A stretch of DNA of 64,000 nucleotides from Faecalibacterium sp. HTF-F (GCF_023347535.1 NZ_CP094473.1:1240001-1304000), one strand, 5' to 3'. Positions 32,872 to 42,518 are shown, counted from the stretch's first letter. Notes: generated by a model not told the origin, from the letters alone. Translations and numbers: made by a program.

Positions 32872-33228
32872 ATGCAGGATACCCCAAAGGATCTGGACAA
32901 AAAACGCGCAGACGAAAAGCTGCTGGTCAGTGAAATGATCGCTCTTTACTGCCGCAGGCAGCACAGAACACCCAAAGGAACCCTGTGCCCGGAATGCAGG
33001 CAGCTGCACGACTATGCCCTGATGCGCATTGATAAGTGCCCATTCATGGAGACCAAGAGCTTCTGCTCAGCCTGCAGGGTGCACTGCTACCAGCCCGCCA
33101 TGCGGGAAAAGATCCGCACGGTGATGCGCTGGGCAGGCCCCCGGATGCTGCCGGTGCACCCGGTGCTGTCCATCCGGCATGTGGCAGTCACACTCCGGTC
33201 TAAGCGCGAAGCAAAAAAGGCTGGATGA
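32872..33228 (+). CDS. YgbA-type (nitrous oxide-stimulated promoter) family protein
   Basis: The 118-residue protein has a cysteine-rich core: KGTLCPECRQLHDYALMRIDKCPF, then KSFCSACRVHCYQPAMREKIR and a GPRMLPVHPVLSIRH ending, matching the YgbA family. In enterobacteria ygbA is under NO-responsive control; the cysteines suggest a metal site. Here it follows an operator-like palindrome shared with flavodoxin, so iron or NO stress is a plausible signal. Confidence 0.85.
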   Translation: MQDTPKDLDKKRADEKLLVSEMIALYCRRQHRTPKGTLCPECRQLHDYALMRIDKCPFMETKSFCSACRVHCYQPAMREKIRTVMRWAGPRMLPVHPVLSIRHVAVTLRSKREAKKAG

Positions 33229-33286
33229 TATTTCCAGTATAAACCCGCTGCCTGCGGGCCATGCTAAGGGCAGTGAGGTGATAAAT

Positions 33287-33445
33287 ATGGAAAACATCGG
33301 CGTTACCTGTGATGTCTGCGAGTGCAGCCACAATGTGAGCGGCTGCAAGTGCGAGCTGCCCCAGATCAAAGTGACAGAGCAGTGCACCTGCAATACGCAG
33401 CAGGTGGAGACCCCGCACTACTGCCAGAACTACGAGAAAAAGTAA
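33287..33445 (+). CDS. DUF1540 domain protein
   Basis: The 52-residue protein has eight cysteines, in CDVCECSHNVSGCKCELPQIKV and a C-terminal CTCNTQQ...HYC, a typical single DUF1540 unit. GTGAGGTG precedes the ATG. A metal-binding role is likely; function not established. Confidence 0.85.
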   Translation: MENIGVTCDVCECSHNVSGCKCELPQIKVTEQCTCNTQQVETPHYCQNYEKK

Positions 33446-33456
33446 CCCCAGCGCAC

Positions 33457-33494
33457 AGCAGCCCCCGCCGGATGGACCATCCGGCGGGGGCTGC
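33457..33494. terminator. Palindrome between convergent DUF1540 and HAD genes
   Basis: AGCAGCCCCCGCCGGATGG and its complement flank a very short loop; a bidirectional terminator without long T-runs. Confidence 0.6.
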
Positions 33495-33511
33495 TGCTGG
33501 TTCTATGGAAA

Positions 33512-34126
33512 TTACCGCAGGGTCACATTGCAGGTGGCAAGGCTGCGCACCAGAGTGCCTACGTTCTCCTTCATCTGGATGCCGGCAAAGCCCAGCGCAA
33601 AGGCGGCCTGCACGTTGGCCAGATTGTCATCGATGAAAACGCACTCGCTGGCCCGGAGGCTGTATTTGTCCAGCAATGCCTGATAGATGCGGGGGTCTGG
33701 CTTGTTGATGTGTACCTCACAGGAGGCCACGCCGCCGTCGAAGTTGTCCAGAATGCCCCGCGTCTGGAACAGCTCCAGCACGTCCTGCGGGATGTTGCTC
33801 AGGTAATACACGCTGTAGCCATGGTTCTTCAGGCGCTGTACCAGCTCCTGCATCCGGCGGCGCGGACGCAGAATGTGCAGCCAGTCGTCCAGCACGCCCT
33901 GCACCTCGAACTCACGCCCGGCGGCCTTTGCCTTTTTGAGCATGGAGCTGTTGCCGTTAAAGCGGGAGACCAGCCCGGCATCCAGCTGCTGCCATTCTTC
34001 ACTGCCAAAGGTCAGGTCGTAGACCTGCTCTTCAATGGCGGCGTTGCACAGGCGGTCTACCAGATAGGCTTTGGGATCAAAATCCACCATGACGCCGCCC
34101 AGATCAAAAATGATGCTTTTATACAT
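33512..34126 (-). CDS. HAD superfamily phosphatase (class I)
   Basis: The 204-residue protein has MYKSIIFDLGGVMVDFDPKAYL (motif I with the second Asp replaced by Gly-Val spacing typical of the YihX-like group), YYLSNIPQDVLE (motif II Ser), the Lys region HINKPDPRIYQ, and FIDDNLANVQAAFALGF (motif IV). It should hydrolyse small phosphoesters such as sugar phosphates. Substrate unknown. Confidence 0.88.
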   Translation of the reverse strand: MYKSIIFDLGGVMVDFDPKAYLVDRLCNAAIEEQVYDLTFGSEEWQQLDAGLVSRFNGNSSMLKKAKAAGREFEVQGVLDDWLHILRPRRRMQELVQRLKNHGYSVYYLSNIPQDVLELFQTRGILDNFDGGVASCEVHINKPDPRIYQALLDKYSLRASECVFIDDNLANVQAAFALGFAGIQMKENVGTLVRSLATCNVTLR

Positions 34127-34256
34127 TTATAATATCCTCGATTTTCTGATGGAATGCTTTCTCTCAGTATACCACAATCTGCCATGCGGTTTCCACTGCT
34201 TTTTGCATGAGCAGCCCGGCGGCTGCATAAGCTGTGGCAGAAAGGGGAGAGCAGCA

Positions 34257-34556
34257 TTGACCATCCGGGAATTGTGTGAAAAGGAAGTGGTGCAGCTGGA
34301 GCAGGGCGTCTGCCTTGGCCGGGCCGATGATCTGGCCTTTGACCCCGCCACCGCCCAGCTGCAAAACCTGATCCTGCTGGGCAGGCCCCGGCTGTTTGGG
34401 CTGCTGGGCCGGGATGAGAGCCTGACCATCCCATGGCAGGAGATCGAGACCATTGGCGCGGATGCCATCCTGGTGCACACGGCCCTGCCGCAGGCACCAC
34501 CGCAGCCGGAAAAGCCCGCGTTCTGGCGAAAGCTGCTGGCAAAATGGGGAACATGA
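34257..34556 (+). CDS. YlmC/YmxH family PRC-barrel-like protein
   Basis: The 99-residue protein starts at TTG 34257 (GGGGAGAGCA upstream): TIRELCEKEVVQLEQGVCLGRADDL matches the YlmC/YmxH family, which is common in spore-forming Bacillota, with a PRC-barrel fold. The C-terminal 25 residues are Pro-rich. Role not defined. Confidence 0.8.
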   Translation: MTIRELCEKEVVQLEQGVCLGRADDLAFDPATAQLQNLILLGRPRLFGLLGRDESLTIPWQEIETIGADAILVHTALPQAPPQPEKPAFWRKLLAKWGT

Positions 34557-34577
34557 AAATTTTTTGTAAAATCGGGG

Positions 34578-34605
34578 TAGACTTTTTCGGTAAAGTGACT
34601 ATAAT
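34578..34605 (+). promoter_or_regulatory. Promoter of the LTA-synthase-like gene
   Basis: TAGACT (34578-34583), 16 bp, TATAAT (34600-34605). Confidence 0.6.
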
Positions 34606-34691
34606 AATCGCAGGAGCTTTGTGCAAAAAGCGTAGAAAACGTTGTTTCTGCGTTGAATGAAACCATCGGGATGAGGAAAGGAACAGGAACT

Positions 34692-36629
34692 ATGAAAACT
34701 CCAAAACCGCTTTTGACGCTGCGGATGGTGTTTCCGCTGGCGGCATCGCTGATCGCGCTGCTGCTGGGCGAATGGATCGCCCGCGGAAGCCTGAGCGCAG
34801 ATGTATTTGCAGAATTTATCTTTCCGCATATCGGGGCCTACCTGCTGGCATGGCTGCTGCTGTTTCTGGTGTGGCTGCTGCTGGACTGGGTATTCCGCTG
34901 CCCGCCGCTGTCCACGCTGGGCATGGCGGTGCTGGGCTGTGCGCCCTGTGCGGTGAACTTCTATACCTTGCAGCTGCGCGGCGAGCCCTTTCTGCCGTGG
35001 GATCTGGCACAGGTGTCGGAAGCTGCCGGTGTGGCGTCCGCTGCAGGCCTCAAGATCCAGACCAGCATGGTCGTCACCATCATCGTGGTGCTGGCACTGA
35101 CGGTGGGCAGCTTCTTCCTGTTCCGCGGCCGTCACAAACAGCGCTGGCTGCCCCGGCTGGCGGGCTCTGCCGCCACGGTTGCAGCCCTCTGCCTGCTGGT
35201 GTTCGGCGTGTACTTACAGCCTGCCGTCACCCGGGCCGTCGGCATTGTGCCGGACGCATGGATGCAGGATCGTTACTATCGCTACTATGGCGTGATCACC
35301 GGCTTTATGACGAACCTTACCAATCTGGAGATCGACAAGCCTGAGGAATACTCGCAGGAAGCAGTGGATGCTCTGCTGGACAATGTGGACGAGAGCCAGA
35401 AGTTCAACACCAGTCCGCTGTATTCCACCAGCTACAGTGCCGTCACTCCCAAGGACGAGCAGGTGAAGGACCCCACCATCATCTATGTGATGGACGAGTC
35501 CTATTGGGATGTCTCGGAGCTGGAACAGTACGGCATCACCTTTGATACGGATGTCTCCCAAAACCTGCATGCATTGCAGCAGACCAGCGCCTACGGCCGG
35601 GCCTACAGTCCCAGCTTTGGCGGCGGCACCTGCGATGTGGAGTTTGAGGCGTTGACCGGCTATTCGGTGTCCTTCCTGCCCAGCGGCAGCAAGCCCTACC
35701 AGCAGCATGTGACCAAGCCCATGTTCGCCATGCCCAATTATCTCAAGAGCCGGGGCTATCAGACCGCTGCCGTGCACTGCTTCTGGGCAAAATACTGGAG
35801 CCGCGACAAGGCTTACCCCAATCTCGGCTTTGACGATTTTATCAGCCTTGAGGATATGCATGGCGTGACCAAGGTCCGGAAACACTACTGGACGAGCGGC
35901 CTTGTTACCGATGATTCCATGGCAGACCAGATCATCCAGCAGTACGAGAGCATGAAGGCATCCTCGGATAAGCCGGTGTTCCTGCACGCCGTCACCATGC
36001 AGAACCATACCAATTATAATAAGGACAACTACCCGGACGACGAGCGCGTAAAGGTGGTGTCCCATCCCACGGGCCTCAAGCCCAGCACCGTGGGTGCACT
36101 GGAGGACTTTGCCACCGGCATCCGGGACGCGGACGCCATGCTGGGCAGGCTGACCGAATACTTCTCTCAGATAGACGAGCCGGTCATTCTGGTGCTCTGG
36201 GGCGACCACTACAACCCTATCGACTCCAATTATGACGTTTATACCGCCACCGGCTATGCCAGCGATTCCAGCGCAGACCCCCGCCTGCACCAGACCACCC
36301 TGCTGATGTGGTCCAACTACTCCGACCAGCAGGTAGACCTTGGCACCATTGCCGCTTACGATATCTCGCCGGTGATGATGGATATCTACGGTCTGGAAGA
36401 GCCGCTCTACTTCCAGTTCCTGAACCGTCAGCTGCGTGTGGCCAGCCGCACCAACACCCGCGGAACCACCATGAATCTGGACGGCACCACCACGCAGGAG
36501 CCCACAGAGTTCCAGCAGCGGTGGTGCGCGGAGCACTGGCTGCTGCAGTACGATCTGATGTTCGGCAAAGGATATGCGCTGGATCGCATGGGCCTTTCGG
36601 CCTTCAGCGCACCGCCAAAGGGCAAATAA
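34692..36629 (+). CDS. LTA synthase family sulfatase (phosphoglycerol transferase)
   Basis: The 645-residue protein has about five N-terminal membrane segments, then an extracellular alkaline-phosphatase-like domain. Expected active-site pieces are present: MDESYWD (Glu269), [16 protein letters not shown] with the nucleophile Thr313, and [10 protein letters not shown] (Asp505-His506). LtaS-type enzymes transfer glycerol phosphate from phosphatidylglycerol to polymers or glycans. Start ATG 34692 follows AGGAACAGGA. Whether it makes true LTA or decorates another polymer cannot be told. Confidence 0.92.
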   Translation: MKTPKPLLTLRMVFPLAASLIALLLGEWIARGSLSADVFAEFIFPHIGAYLLAWLLLFLVWLLLDWVFRCPPLSTLGMAVLGCAPCAVNFYTLQLRGEPFLPWDLAQVSEAAGVASAAGLKIQTSMVVTIIVVLALTVGSFFLFRGRHKQRWLPRLAGSAATVAALCLLVFGVYLQPAVTRAVGIVPDAWMQDRYYRYYGVITGFMTNLTNLEIDKPEEYSQEAVDALLDNVDESQKFNTSPLYSTSYSAVTPKDEQVKDPTIIYVMDESYWDVSELEQYGITFDTDVSQNLHALQQTSAYGRAYSPSFGGGTCDVEFEALTGYSVSFLPSGSKPYQQHVTKPMFAMPNYLKSRGYQTAAVHCFWAKYWSRDKAYPNLGFDDFISLEDMHGVTKVRKHYWTSGLVTDDSMADQIIQQYESMKASSDKPVFLHAVTMQNHTNYNKDNYPDDERVKVVSHPTGLKPSTVGALEDFATGIRDADAMLGRLTEYFSQIDEPVILVLWGDHYNPIDSNYDVYTATGYASDSSADPRLHQTTLLMWSNYSDQQVDLGTIAAYDISPVMMDIYGLEEPLYFQFLNRQLRVASRTNTRGTTMNLDGTTTQEPTEFQQRWCAEHWLLQYDLMFGKGYALDRMGLSAFSAPPKGK

Positions 36630-36672
36630 GAGAAAAATAACGTTTTTCTTTGTAAAAAACAGAGAAAAACAC

Positions 36673-36701
36673 TTGCAACCGCATTCTTTTTGTGGTACTA
36701 T
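36673..36701 (+). promoter_or_regulatory. Promoter of rpsB-tsf
   Basis: TTGCAA (36673-36678), 17 bp, TACTAT (36696-36701). The 130-nt leader has the complementary words GCCGGTACC/GGTGTGCGG and may hold an S2-type control site, but I cannot identify it. Confidence 0.6.
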
Positions 36702-36831
36702 AACAAAGCATTACACACGCATCACTATGCCCTTTTGTGCTCTTACGAGTGGAGGGCAGTCTGCCGGTACCCGATGTACTGTGCAGATCACGGTGTGCGG
36801 AGGCAAAACAATATCTGGAGGTATTTTTATT

Positions 36832-37554
36832 ATGGCAGTCGTTTCTATGAAGCAGCTTCTCGAGGCAGGCGTGCACTTCGGTCACCAGACCCGCCGTTGG
36901 AACCCCAAGATGGCTAAGTACATCTTCACCGAGCGCAACGGCATCTATATCATCGATCTGCAGAAGACCGTGAAGAAGCTGGACGAGGCTTACAACTACG
37001 TGAAGGAAGTTGCAGCTGAGGGCGGCGACATCCTGTTCGTCGGCACCAAGAAGCAGGCTCAGGAGTCCATCCGTGACGAGGCTCTGCGCTGTGGCATGCA
37101 CTATGTCAATGCTCGCTGGCTGGGCGGTATGCTGACCAACTTCCGCACCATCCGCAAGCGCATCGACCGTATGGATCAGCTGGCTAAGATGAAGGAGAAC
37201 GGCACCTTCGAGCTGCTGCCCAAGAAGGAAGTTGCCAAGCTGGAGCTGGAGATGGAGAAGCTGGACAAGTACCTGGGCGGCGTCAAGAACATGAAGACCC
37301 TGCCGAAGGCTATGTTCATCGTCGATCCTCACAAGGAGCGCATCGCTGTTGCTGAGGCCCGCAAGCTGAACATCCCCATCGTTGCTATCGTTGATACCAA
37401 CTGCAACCCCGACGAGATCGATTACGTGATCCCCGGCAACGACGACGCAATCCGTGCTGTCAAGCTGATTGCTGGCGCTATGGCTGACGCTGCGCTGGAA
37501 GGCAAGCAGGGCAACCAGGAGGCCGCTCCCGCTGAGGATGCAGCAAACGCCTGA
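36832..37554 (+). CDS. rpsB: 30S ribosomal protein S2
   Basis: The 240-residue protein starts [32 protein letters not shown] after GGAGGT, and contains [20 protein letters not shown] and [27 protein letters not shown], all S2 hallmarks. Codon bias is extreme, as expected for ribosomal genes. It is followed by tsf in the conserved order. Confidence 0.98.
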   Translation: MAVVSMKQLLEAGVHFGHQTRRWNPKMAKYIFTERNGIYIIDLQKTVKKLDEAYNYVKEVAAEGGDILFVGTKKQAQESIRDEALRCGMHYVNARWLGGMLTNFRTIRKRIDRMDQLAKMKENGTFELLPKKEVAKLELEMEKLDKYLGGVKNMKTLPKAMFIVDPHKERIAVAEARKLNIPIVAIVDTNCNPDEIDYVIPGNDDAIRAVKLIAGAMADAALEGKQGNQEAAPAEDAANA

Positions 37555-37602
37555 TTTCCCATCCCACAAACAACAAAATAACGTGTAAGGGAGAATACGA
37601 AA

Positions 37603-38526
37603 ATGGCTATTTCTGCAAAGGACGTTATGGAACTGCGCAAGCAGACCGACTGCGGCATGATGGAGTGCAAGAAGGCTCTGACCGAGGCTGACGGCAACTT
37701 CGAGAAGGCAATCGAGATCCTGCGTGAGCGTGGTCTGGCTACCGCTGCCAAGAAGGCAAGCCGCACCGCTGCCGAGGGTATGGTCTACGCTGACTACTGC
37801 CCCGAGTGCAAGGTGGGTGTTGTCATCGAGGTCAACGCTGAGACCGACTTCGTTGCCAAGAACGACAAGTTCGTTGCTTTCGTCAAGGAGGCAACTCAGG
37901 TCATCATGAAGCAGAACCCTGCTGATGTTGAGGCTCTGATGGCTTGCAAGACCGAGTCTGGCGAGACCGTTGACGAGGCTCTGAAGAACCTGATCCTGGT
38001 CATCAAGGAGAACATCAAGGTTCGCCGTTTCGTCCGTTACGAGGGCGTCTGCTCTGCATACGTCCACGGCGGCGGCACCCACGGCATTCTGGTCAACTTC
38101 GAGACCACCAACGGCATCGAGGCTAAGGACGAGTTCGCTGCTTACGGCAAGGACATCGCCATGCAGGTCGCAGCTGCAAACCCCGGCTATGTCGATGAGG
38201 CTTCTGTCCCCGCTGAGGTCGTGGCTAAGGAGAAGGAGATCATGCTGGCTCAGATGGCTGGCGATCCCAAGACCGCTAACAAGCCCGAGGCTGTGAAGCA
38301 GAAGATGATCGAGGGCAAGATCAAGAAGTTCTTCAAGGAGAACTGCCTGGTCGATCAGGAGTTCGTCAAGGACGGCGACCTGACCGTTGCTCAGTACACC
38401 GCTAAGGTCGCTAAGGATCTGGGCGGCGACATCAAGATCGTCAAGTTCACCCGCTTCCAGAAGGGCGAAGGCCTGGAGAAGCGTGCTGACGACTTCGCTG
38501 CTGAAGTTGCAAGCATGGTGAAGTAA
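37603..38526 (+). CDS. tsf: Translation elongation factor Ts
   Basis: The 307-residue protein has the N-terminal UBA-like domain (VMELRKQTDCGMMECKKALTEADGNFEKAIEILRERG) with the TDCG-type TDxG motif, and a core domain with VVIEVNAETDFVAKN. It exchanges GDP on EF-Tu. It is coupled to rpsB and terminated at 38549-38590. Confidence 0.98.
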   Translation: MAISAKDVMELRKQTDCGMMECKKALTEADGNFEKAIEILRERGLATAAKKASRTAAEGMVYADYCPECKVGVVIEVNAETDFVAKNDKFVAFVKEATQVIMKQNPADVEALMACKTESGETVDEALKNLILVIKENIKVRRFVRYEGVCSAYVHGGGTHGILVNFETTNGIEAKDEFAAYGKDIAMQVAAANPGYVDEASVPAEVVAKEKEIMLAQMAGDPKTANKPEAVKQKMIEGKIKKFFKENCLVDQEFVKDGDLTVAQYTAKVAKDLGGDIKIVKFTRFQKGEGLEKRADDFAAEVASMVK

Positions 38527-38548
38527 TTTAACCTTTGGGTTGAATCTG

Positions 38549-38590
38549 GGAGCTGCAGTACCCGTAACAGGGCGCTGCGGCTCCTTTTTT
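38549..38590 (+). terminator. Terminator of rpsB-tsf
   Basis: GGAGCTGCAG with CTGCGGCTCC arms (one mismatch), inner CCC/GGG, T6. Confidence 0.85.
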
Positions 38591-38654
38591 GTTTGTGTTT
38601 GCCGGGCGGATGTGCTATCATAGAGAAAACAGAAAGAAGGGAGGACGAAAAGCA

Positions 38655-38705
38655 ATGCGCAGTGTAAACAAAACGTCTCTCCGAATGGAGAGCATGATCG
38701 GATAA
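38655..38705 (+). CDS. 16-codon upstream frame of the alpha/beta hydrolase
   Basis: ATG 38655 has AAGGGAGG 12 bases upstream; the frame (MRSVNKTSLRMESMIG) ends with TAA inside TAAGGAG, the ribosome site of the next gene. This arrangement suggests translational coupling or a leader peptide. It also contains a CTCTCC-GAAT-GGAGAG hairpin. Confidence 0.4.
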   Translation: MRSVNKTSLRMESMIG

Positions 38706-38717
38706 GGAGAATCCCTT

Positions 38718-39410
38718 ATGAAAAAACAAACCATGACTCTTGCGGGCGTCCCTGCCGTCCTGTACGGCGAACGGAGCCGCAGAGCCTATCTCTATCTCCA
38801 TGGTAAGAACGGCTGCAAGGAAGAGGCAGAACGTTTTGCTGCTACAGCCTGTGAAGCTGGCTGGCAGGTGCTGGCTATCGACCTGCCCGAGCATGGCGCA
38901 CGGAAAAACAGCCCGGAGCAGCTACTGCCATGGGTGGTGGTCCCGGAACTGCAGGCTGTCTATGCCCGCATGAAGCCGGTGTGGGCGCATATCCGGCTGT
39001 ATGGCGTGAGCATCGGCGCATGGCTTGCCATGCAGGCACTGCAGGCCGACGCCCCGGAAAAGACCCTGCTGGTCTCTCCGGTGGTGGATATGGAAGCTCT
39101 CATCACGAATATGATGCAATATGCCCATGTGACCGAGGAACAGCTGCGGCGGGCAGGGGAAATCCCCACGGATCTCGGTGAGACCCTCTCATGGCCGTAT
39201 CTGTGCTGGGTGCGGGAACATCCGCTGAGCTGGCATGGCCGCACGCAGGTGCTCTACGGAGATCAGGATGCCCTGACCAGCCGCACCATGATCGAGCGCT
39301 TCCGTCAGGAAAGCGGGGCGCATCTGACGATCATGGAAGGCGGGGAGCACTGGTTCCATACCCCGGTGCAGATGGCGGTCCTTCAAACGTGGGAAGAAGC
39401 GAATTTTTGA
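38718..39410 (+). CDS. Alpha/beta hydrolase
   Basis: The 230-residue protein has YLYLHGKNGCKEEAERFA (oxyanion strand-loop), the nucleophile elbow LYGVSIGAWLAMQALQ (GVSIG), LYGDQDALT (acid), and GGEHWFHT (His), i.e. a complete catalytic triad in order. Substrate unknown; probably a small ester or thioester hydrolase. TAAGGAGAATCCCTT precedes the ATG. Confidence 0.88.
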   Translation: MKKQTMTLAGVPAVLYGERSRRAYLYLHGKNGCKEEAERFAATACEAGWQVLAIDLPEHGARKNSPEQLLPWVVVPELQAVYARMKPVWAHIRLYGVSIGAWLAMQALQADAPEKTLLVSPVVDMEALITNMMQYAHVTEEQLRRAGEIPTDLGETLSWPYLCWVREHPLSWHGRTQVLYGDQDALTSRTMIERFRQESGAHLTIMEGGEHWFHTPVQMAVLQTWEEANF

Positions 39411-39470
39411 TTTAGAATGCCCTCCGTTTCACTCTGGGCATAAATAGAGGTATCATTATCTTTAGTTTCT

Positions 39471-39511
39471 GTATTTTAGAAACGACTGCGGTCGTTTCTA
39501 AAATACTTTTT
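39471..39511 (+). terminator. Very strong hairpin after the hydrolase
   Basis: GTATTTTAGAAACGAC (39471-39486) pairs perfectly over 16 bp with 39491-39506, loop TGCG, then a T-run. Confidence 0.8.
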
Positions 39512-39565
39512 CACGGGAAGAGTCCCAAAGGCAAAATGCAGCTATGTACAGTTACAATTCCTCTG

Positions 39566-39620
39566 GTGAAAAAGTGTTTGGAGCGGCCCGCAGAACGCCA
39601 CAAACACGAATCATATAAAA
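39566..39620 (+). ncRNA. Structured element shared with the matE leader
   Basis: GTGAAAAAGT (39566-39575), GTGTTTG (39574-39580) pairing with CAAACAC (39601-39607), and the shared GGAGCGG-CCGCAG core. GTGAAAAAGT can also pair with ACTTTTTCAC at 39503-39512. The gap 39411-39697 is filled by this and the two terminators. Confidence 0.45.
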
Positions 39621-39622
39621 TA

Positions 39623-39662
39623 AAAATGCCGCCGACGGCTTTTATTCCGTCAGCGGCATTTT
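39623..39662. terminator. Terminator of cstA (bidirectional)
   Basis: AAAATGCCGCCGACGG and CCGTCAGCGGCATTTT arms (one mismatch). Confidence 0.9.
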
Positions 39663-39697
39663 GCCTATTCTGTTAAGCGATGCTCAAACCTGAGAGA

Positions 39698-41425
39698 TCA
39701 GACCTTTGCCTCGCTGTTGTGCTCAGCGTTTTTATAGGCCTTGAAGGAGTGGAACACGATGTTCAGGCCCAGAACGATCAGCAGCACAGCCAGGATCAGC
39801 TGCAGGCCGTTTGCAATGAACACAGCACCCCAAGTGGTCTCGCCAGCGGGGATGGTGACAGCAGCGGCATTGCTGATGGCCTTGACCATAGCAATCAGGC
39901 GCTGCACCAGAGCGGTGAAGGTGACGCACAGCATGATGACCAGCGGAGGGAAGATCATCTTGTTGCTGCGGCCGGTGACCTTCAGGAACACGCACAGAGT
40001 GGCCAGAACCAGAGCGCTCAGCAGCTGGTTTGCAGAACCGAACAGGGGCCAGATGTTGGCGTAGCCGATCTTGGTCAGCAGGAAGCCGAAAGCCAGAGTC
40101 AGGAAGGTGGAGAAGTACACGTTGCACAGCAGCTTGCGCCAGCCCTCAGCATGCTCCATGTCATCCACGCTGAACAGCTCCTGGAAGCTCATGCGGCCGA
40201 TACGGGCCACAGCATCCAGACTGGTCAGAGCCAGTGCGGAAACGCACATGGTCATAAACACAGAGGCAAAGTGCTGGTTCAGGCCGAAGCCCACGAAGAA
40301 GCTGGCAACGCCGCGGCTGAAGATCTGGAACGGAGTGCCGTCTGCGGGGGTGCCGTCTGCAGCAGCAGAAGCACCGGCAACACACAGAGCGATGACAGCC
40401 AGCAGGCTTTCCAGCACCATGGCACCATAGCCGACCTTCAGCATATCCTTCTCATTGGTAACGGTCTTGGAGGAAGTGCCGGAAGACACCAGACTGTGGA
40501 AACCGGAAACAGCGCCGCAGGCAACGGTAACGAACAGGATGGGGAACATGGTGCCCAGCTTGGCGTTGGTAAAGCCGGTGAACACCGGCAGGTTCATGAC
40601 GGGATGGTTGACGATCAGGCCCAGAACAGCGCCCACGATCATGGCCACGAACATAAAGGTGGTCATGTGGTCACGGGGCTGCTTCAGCAGCCACATGGGC
40701 AGGACAGCGGCAAAGAAGATGTACACAAAGGTGATGTAGCTCCATGCAGCCTTACCCAGAATGATGGGGAAGTTTGCACCCACCACAAAAGACAGCACGA
40801 TGAATACAATGCTGATCACATTCTCTTTCCAGCCGGTGAAGTGCAGGTTCTTCTGCAACAGGCCAAAGACCACGGCGAACACCATGAACATGATGGAGAC
40901 CATGCCAGCAGCACCGTTGGTCTGGGCAGCCTCCACCAGAGCACCGTCAGCACCGTAGGCATTGAAGGTGCCGGCCACCATGTCGGCAAAGGCGGCAATA
41001 ACAATGCCGCAGAACAGCCAGCAGAACAGCAGGAACAGCTTGCGGCCGGTCTTGCCGATGTACTTTTCGATCAGCATGCCCATGCTCTTGCCGTCGTTCT
41101 TAACGGAAGCGTACAGAGCGCCGAAGTCGGTGACGGCACCGAAGAAGATGCCGCCCAGCAGCACCCACAGCAGCACCGGCAGCCAGCCGAAAGCAGCGGC
41201 CTGGATCGCACCGGTGACAGGGCCTGCACCGGCAATGGAGCTGAACTGGTGTGCAAACACGGTCCAGCCGTCGGTGGGAACATAGTCCCGGCCGTCCTCA
41301 TGGACAACTGCCGGGGTCTTGGCAGAGGGGTCGATGCCCCACTTGTTAGCCAGCCAGCGGCCGTAAAGCATATAAGCGCCAAACAGACACACGGCTGCGA
41401 TCAATACGATGACCAGCGTATTCAT
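39698..41425 (-). CDS. cstA: Carbon starvation CstA family transporter
   Basis: The 575-residue protein begins MNTLVIVLIAAVCLFGAYMLYGRWLANKWGID and carries the CstA signatures GWTVFAHQFSSIAGAGPVTGAIQAAAFGWLP and VLLGGIFFGAVTDFGALYASVKNDGKSMG, plus about fifteen membrane segments. Start ATG 41425 has AAAGAGG upstream. CstA-type proteins import peptides or pyruvate under starvation. The gene is directly preceded by a T-box leader, so it should respond to uncharged tRNA. Terminator at 39623-39662. Confidence 0.95.
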   Translation of the reverse strand: MNTLVIVLIAAVCLFGAYMLYGRWLANKWGIDPSAKTPAVVHEDGRDYVPTDGWTVFAHQFSSIAGAGPVTGAIQAAAFGWLPVLLWVLLGGIFFGAVTDFGALYASVKNDGKSMGMLIEKYIGKTGRKLFLLFCWLFCGIVIAAFADMVAGTFNAYGADGALVEAAQTNGAAGMVSIMFMVFAVVFGLLQKNLHFTGWKENVISIVFIVLSFVVGANFPIILGKAAWSYITFVYIFFAAVLPMWLLKQPRDHMTTFMFVAMIVGAVLGLIVNHPVMNLPVFTGFTNAKLGTMFPILFVTVACGAVSGFHSLVSSGTSSKTVTNEKDMLKVGYGAMVLESLLAVIALCVAGASAAADGTPADGTPFQIFSRGVASFFVGFGLNQHFASVFMTMCVSALALTSLDAVARIGRMSFQELFSVDDMEHAEGWRKLLCNVYFSTFLTLAFGFLLTKIGYANIWPLFGSANQLLSALVLATLCVFLKVTGRSNKMIFPPLVIMLCVTFTALVQRLIAMVKAISNAAAVTIPAGETTWGAVFIANGLQLILAVLLIVLGLNIVFHSFKAYKNAEHNSEAKV

Positions 41426-41498
41426 TGTTTTTACCTCTTTCCTTTCTTGGCATCCGGCAAATGTCAGCGGCATGGGCTCTTTTGCGGCGGCAGGGTGT

Positions 41499-41833
41499 AA
41501 AAAAGGCCCCGTCCTCCCGGGCTCGTTCCATTTGGGACGAACCATCGAAGACGAAGGCCTTCACATACACTGCACATTGTGTATGGAATACTCCGCGGTA
41601 CCACTTCGTTTGCTGCACAGGCAGCCACTCCCAGCGTACATACATACGCAGCCCCGTAACGTGGGCAAAACGGCCATACATTACTGCGGACGGGGTCGGC
41701 GTCCGGTTCACACAGGCTGCTCGCAGGGGAGAACGCTTTGCTCCTGACTACCGCCGTTGCATCAGATGGGCGGCTCTCTGGGAGAGGGTGCTGCAAAGAA
41801 TCATGTCCTGTTCATCGCATTTGCCGAATGATT
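41499..41833 (-). promoter_or_regulatory. T-box riboswitch leader of cstA
   Basis: On the minus strand the T-box core AACGAAGTGGTACCGCGG is at 41610-41593 (TGGTACCGCGG is invariant in the class). Downstream a terminator (AAGGCCTTCGTC..., 41561-41503) ends in TTTTTT. The upstream 200 nt hold the expected stem I region, including AGAGAGCCG and GTGTGAACCGG, where the specifier should lie, though the codon cannot be fixed by eye. Uncharged tRNA binding should favour the antiterminator. It is 70 bases before cstA with no gene between. Confidence 0.9.
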
Positions 41834-41839
41834 GTCCGT

Positions 41840-41868
41840 ATTTTAGTGCGGAATTCACAAATTGTCAA
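41840..41868 (-). promoter_or_regulatory. Promoter of the T-box-cstA transcript
   Basis: On the minus strand TTGACA (41868-41863), 17 bp, TAAAAT (41845-41840). The gap 41426-42126 holds the T-box, this promoter, and an AT-rich divergent region. Confidence 0.85.
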
Positions 41869-42126
41869 TATCTTTGGCACAAGTTCGGAGGATGCACTAA
41901 TTCAGAAAAGCGTTCTGCAAAAATTTTTAGGTGATTTTTGTTCATGCGTGAAACGAAAAAAACTATACACGTCCACGAATGAAAAGAGTTCACACTCAGG
42001 GCTTGACTTTCACACTTTGATGTGCTAAAGTGATGATGCAAGAAAGAATCTGAATATTTCCGAAACATTTAAGATAGGGAACGCCCCAAAACCGGACAGT
42101 CCGCTGCGGCGGCAAGGAGAACATTT

Positions 42127-42444
42127 ATGGCAGAAAAAAATTCCAGAAGAAACCAGACCACTGATGCACTGTTTGATGCGATCCTCAGCCTGAGAACACG
42201 GGAAGAATGCTACAATTTTTTTGAGGATCTGTGCACGGTAAAGGAGATCTCCGATATGGCGCAGCGGCTGGAAGCGGCCAAAATGCTGCTGGACGGCAGT
42301 ACCTACGACCAGATCGTGAAGGCGGTGGAGATCAGCACGGCGACCATCAGCCGCATCAACCGCTGCATCCAGTACGGCTCCGGCGGCTACCGCGCGACCA
42401 TTGAAAAGGTGCGCGGCACCCAGAATCCACAAAAGCAGGAGTAA
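42127..42444 (+). CDS. YerC/YecD family TrpR-related DNA-binding protein
   Basis: The 105-residue protein is all-helical with DALFDAILSLRTREECYNFFEDLCTVKEISDMAQRLEAAKMLLDG and a TrpR-type HTH TYDQIVKAVEISTATISRINRCIQYG. These YerC/YecD proteins resemble TrpR but have no proven ligand. It diverges from the T-box-regulated cstA. Confidence 0.92.
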   Translation: MAEKNSRRNQTTDALFDAILSLRTREECYNFFEDLCTVKEISDMAQRLEAAKMLLDGSTYDQIVKAVEISTATISRINRCIQYGSGGYRATIEKVRGTQNPQKQE

Positions 42445-42518
42445 CACCGGCACACCCGGCAGACATAGAATGGGGCGTACACCGCCCCTGACCTGATGAA
42501 CGAAAGGAAGGTTTTGTC

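Noticed and set aside
39680..41500. Long open frame opposite cstA on the plus strand
   Set aside because: Gln/His/Gly-rich shadow of the high-GC cstA gene, with no ribosome site and no family motifs.
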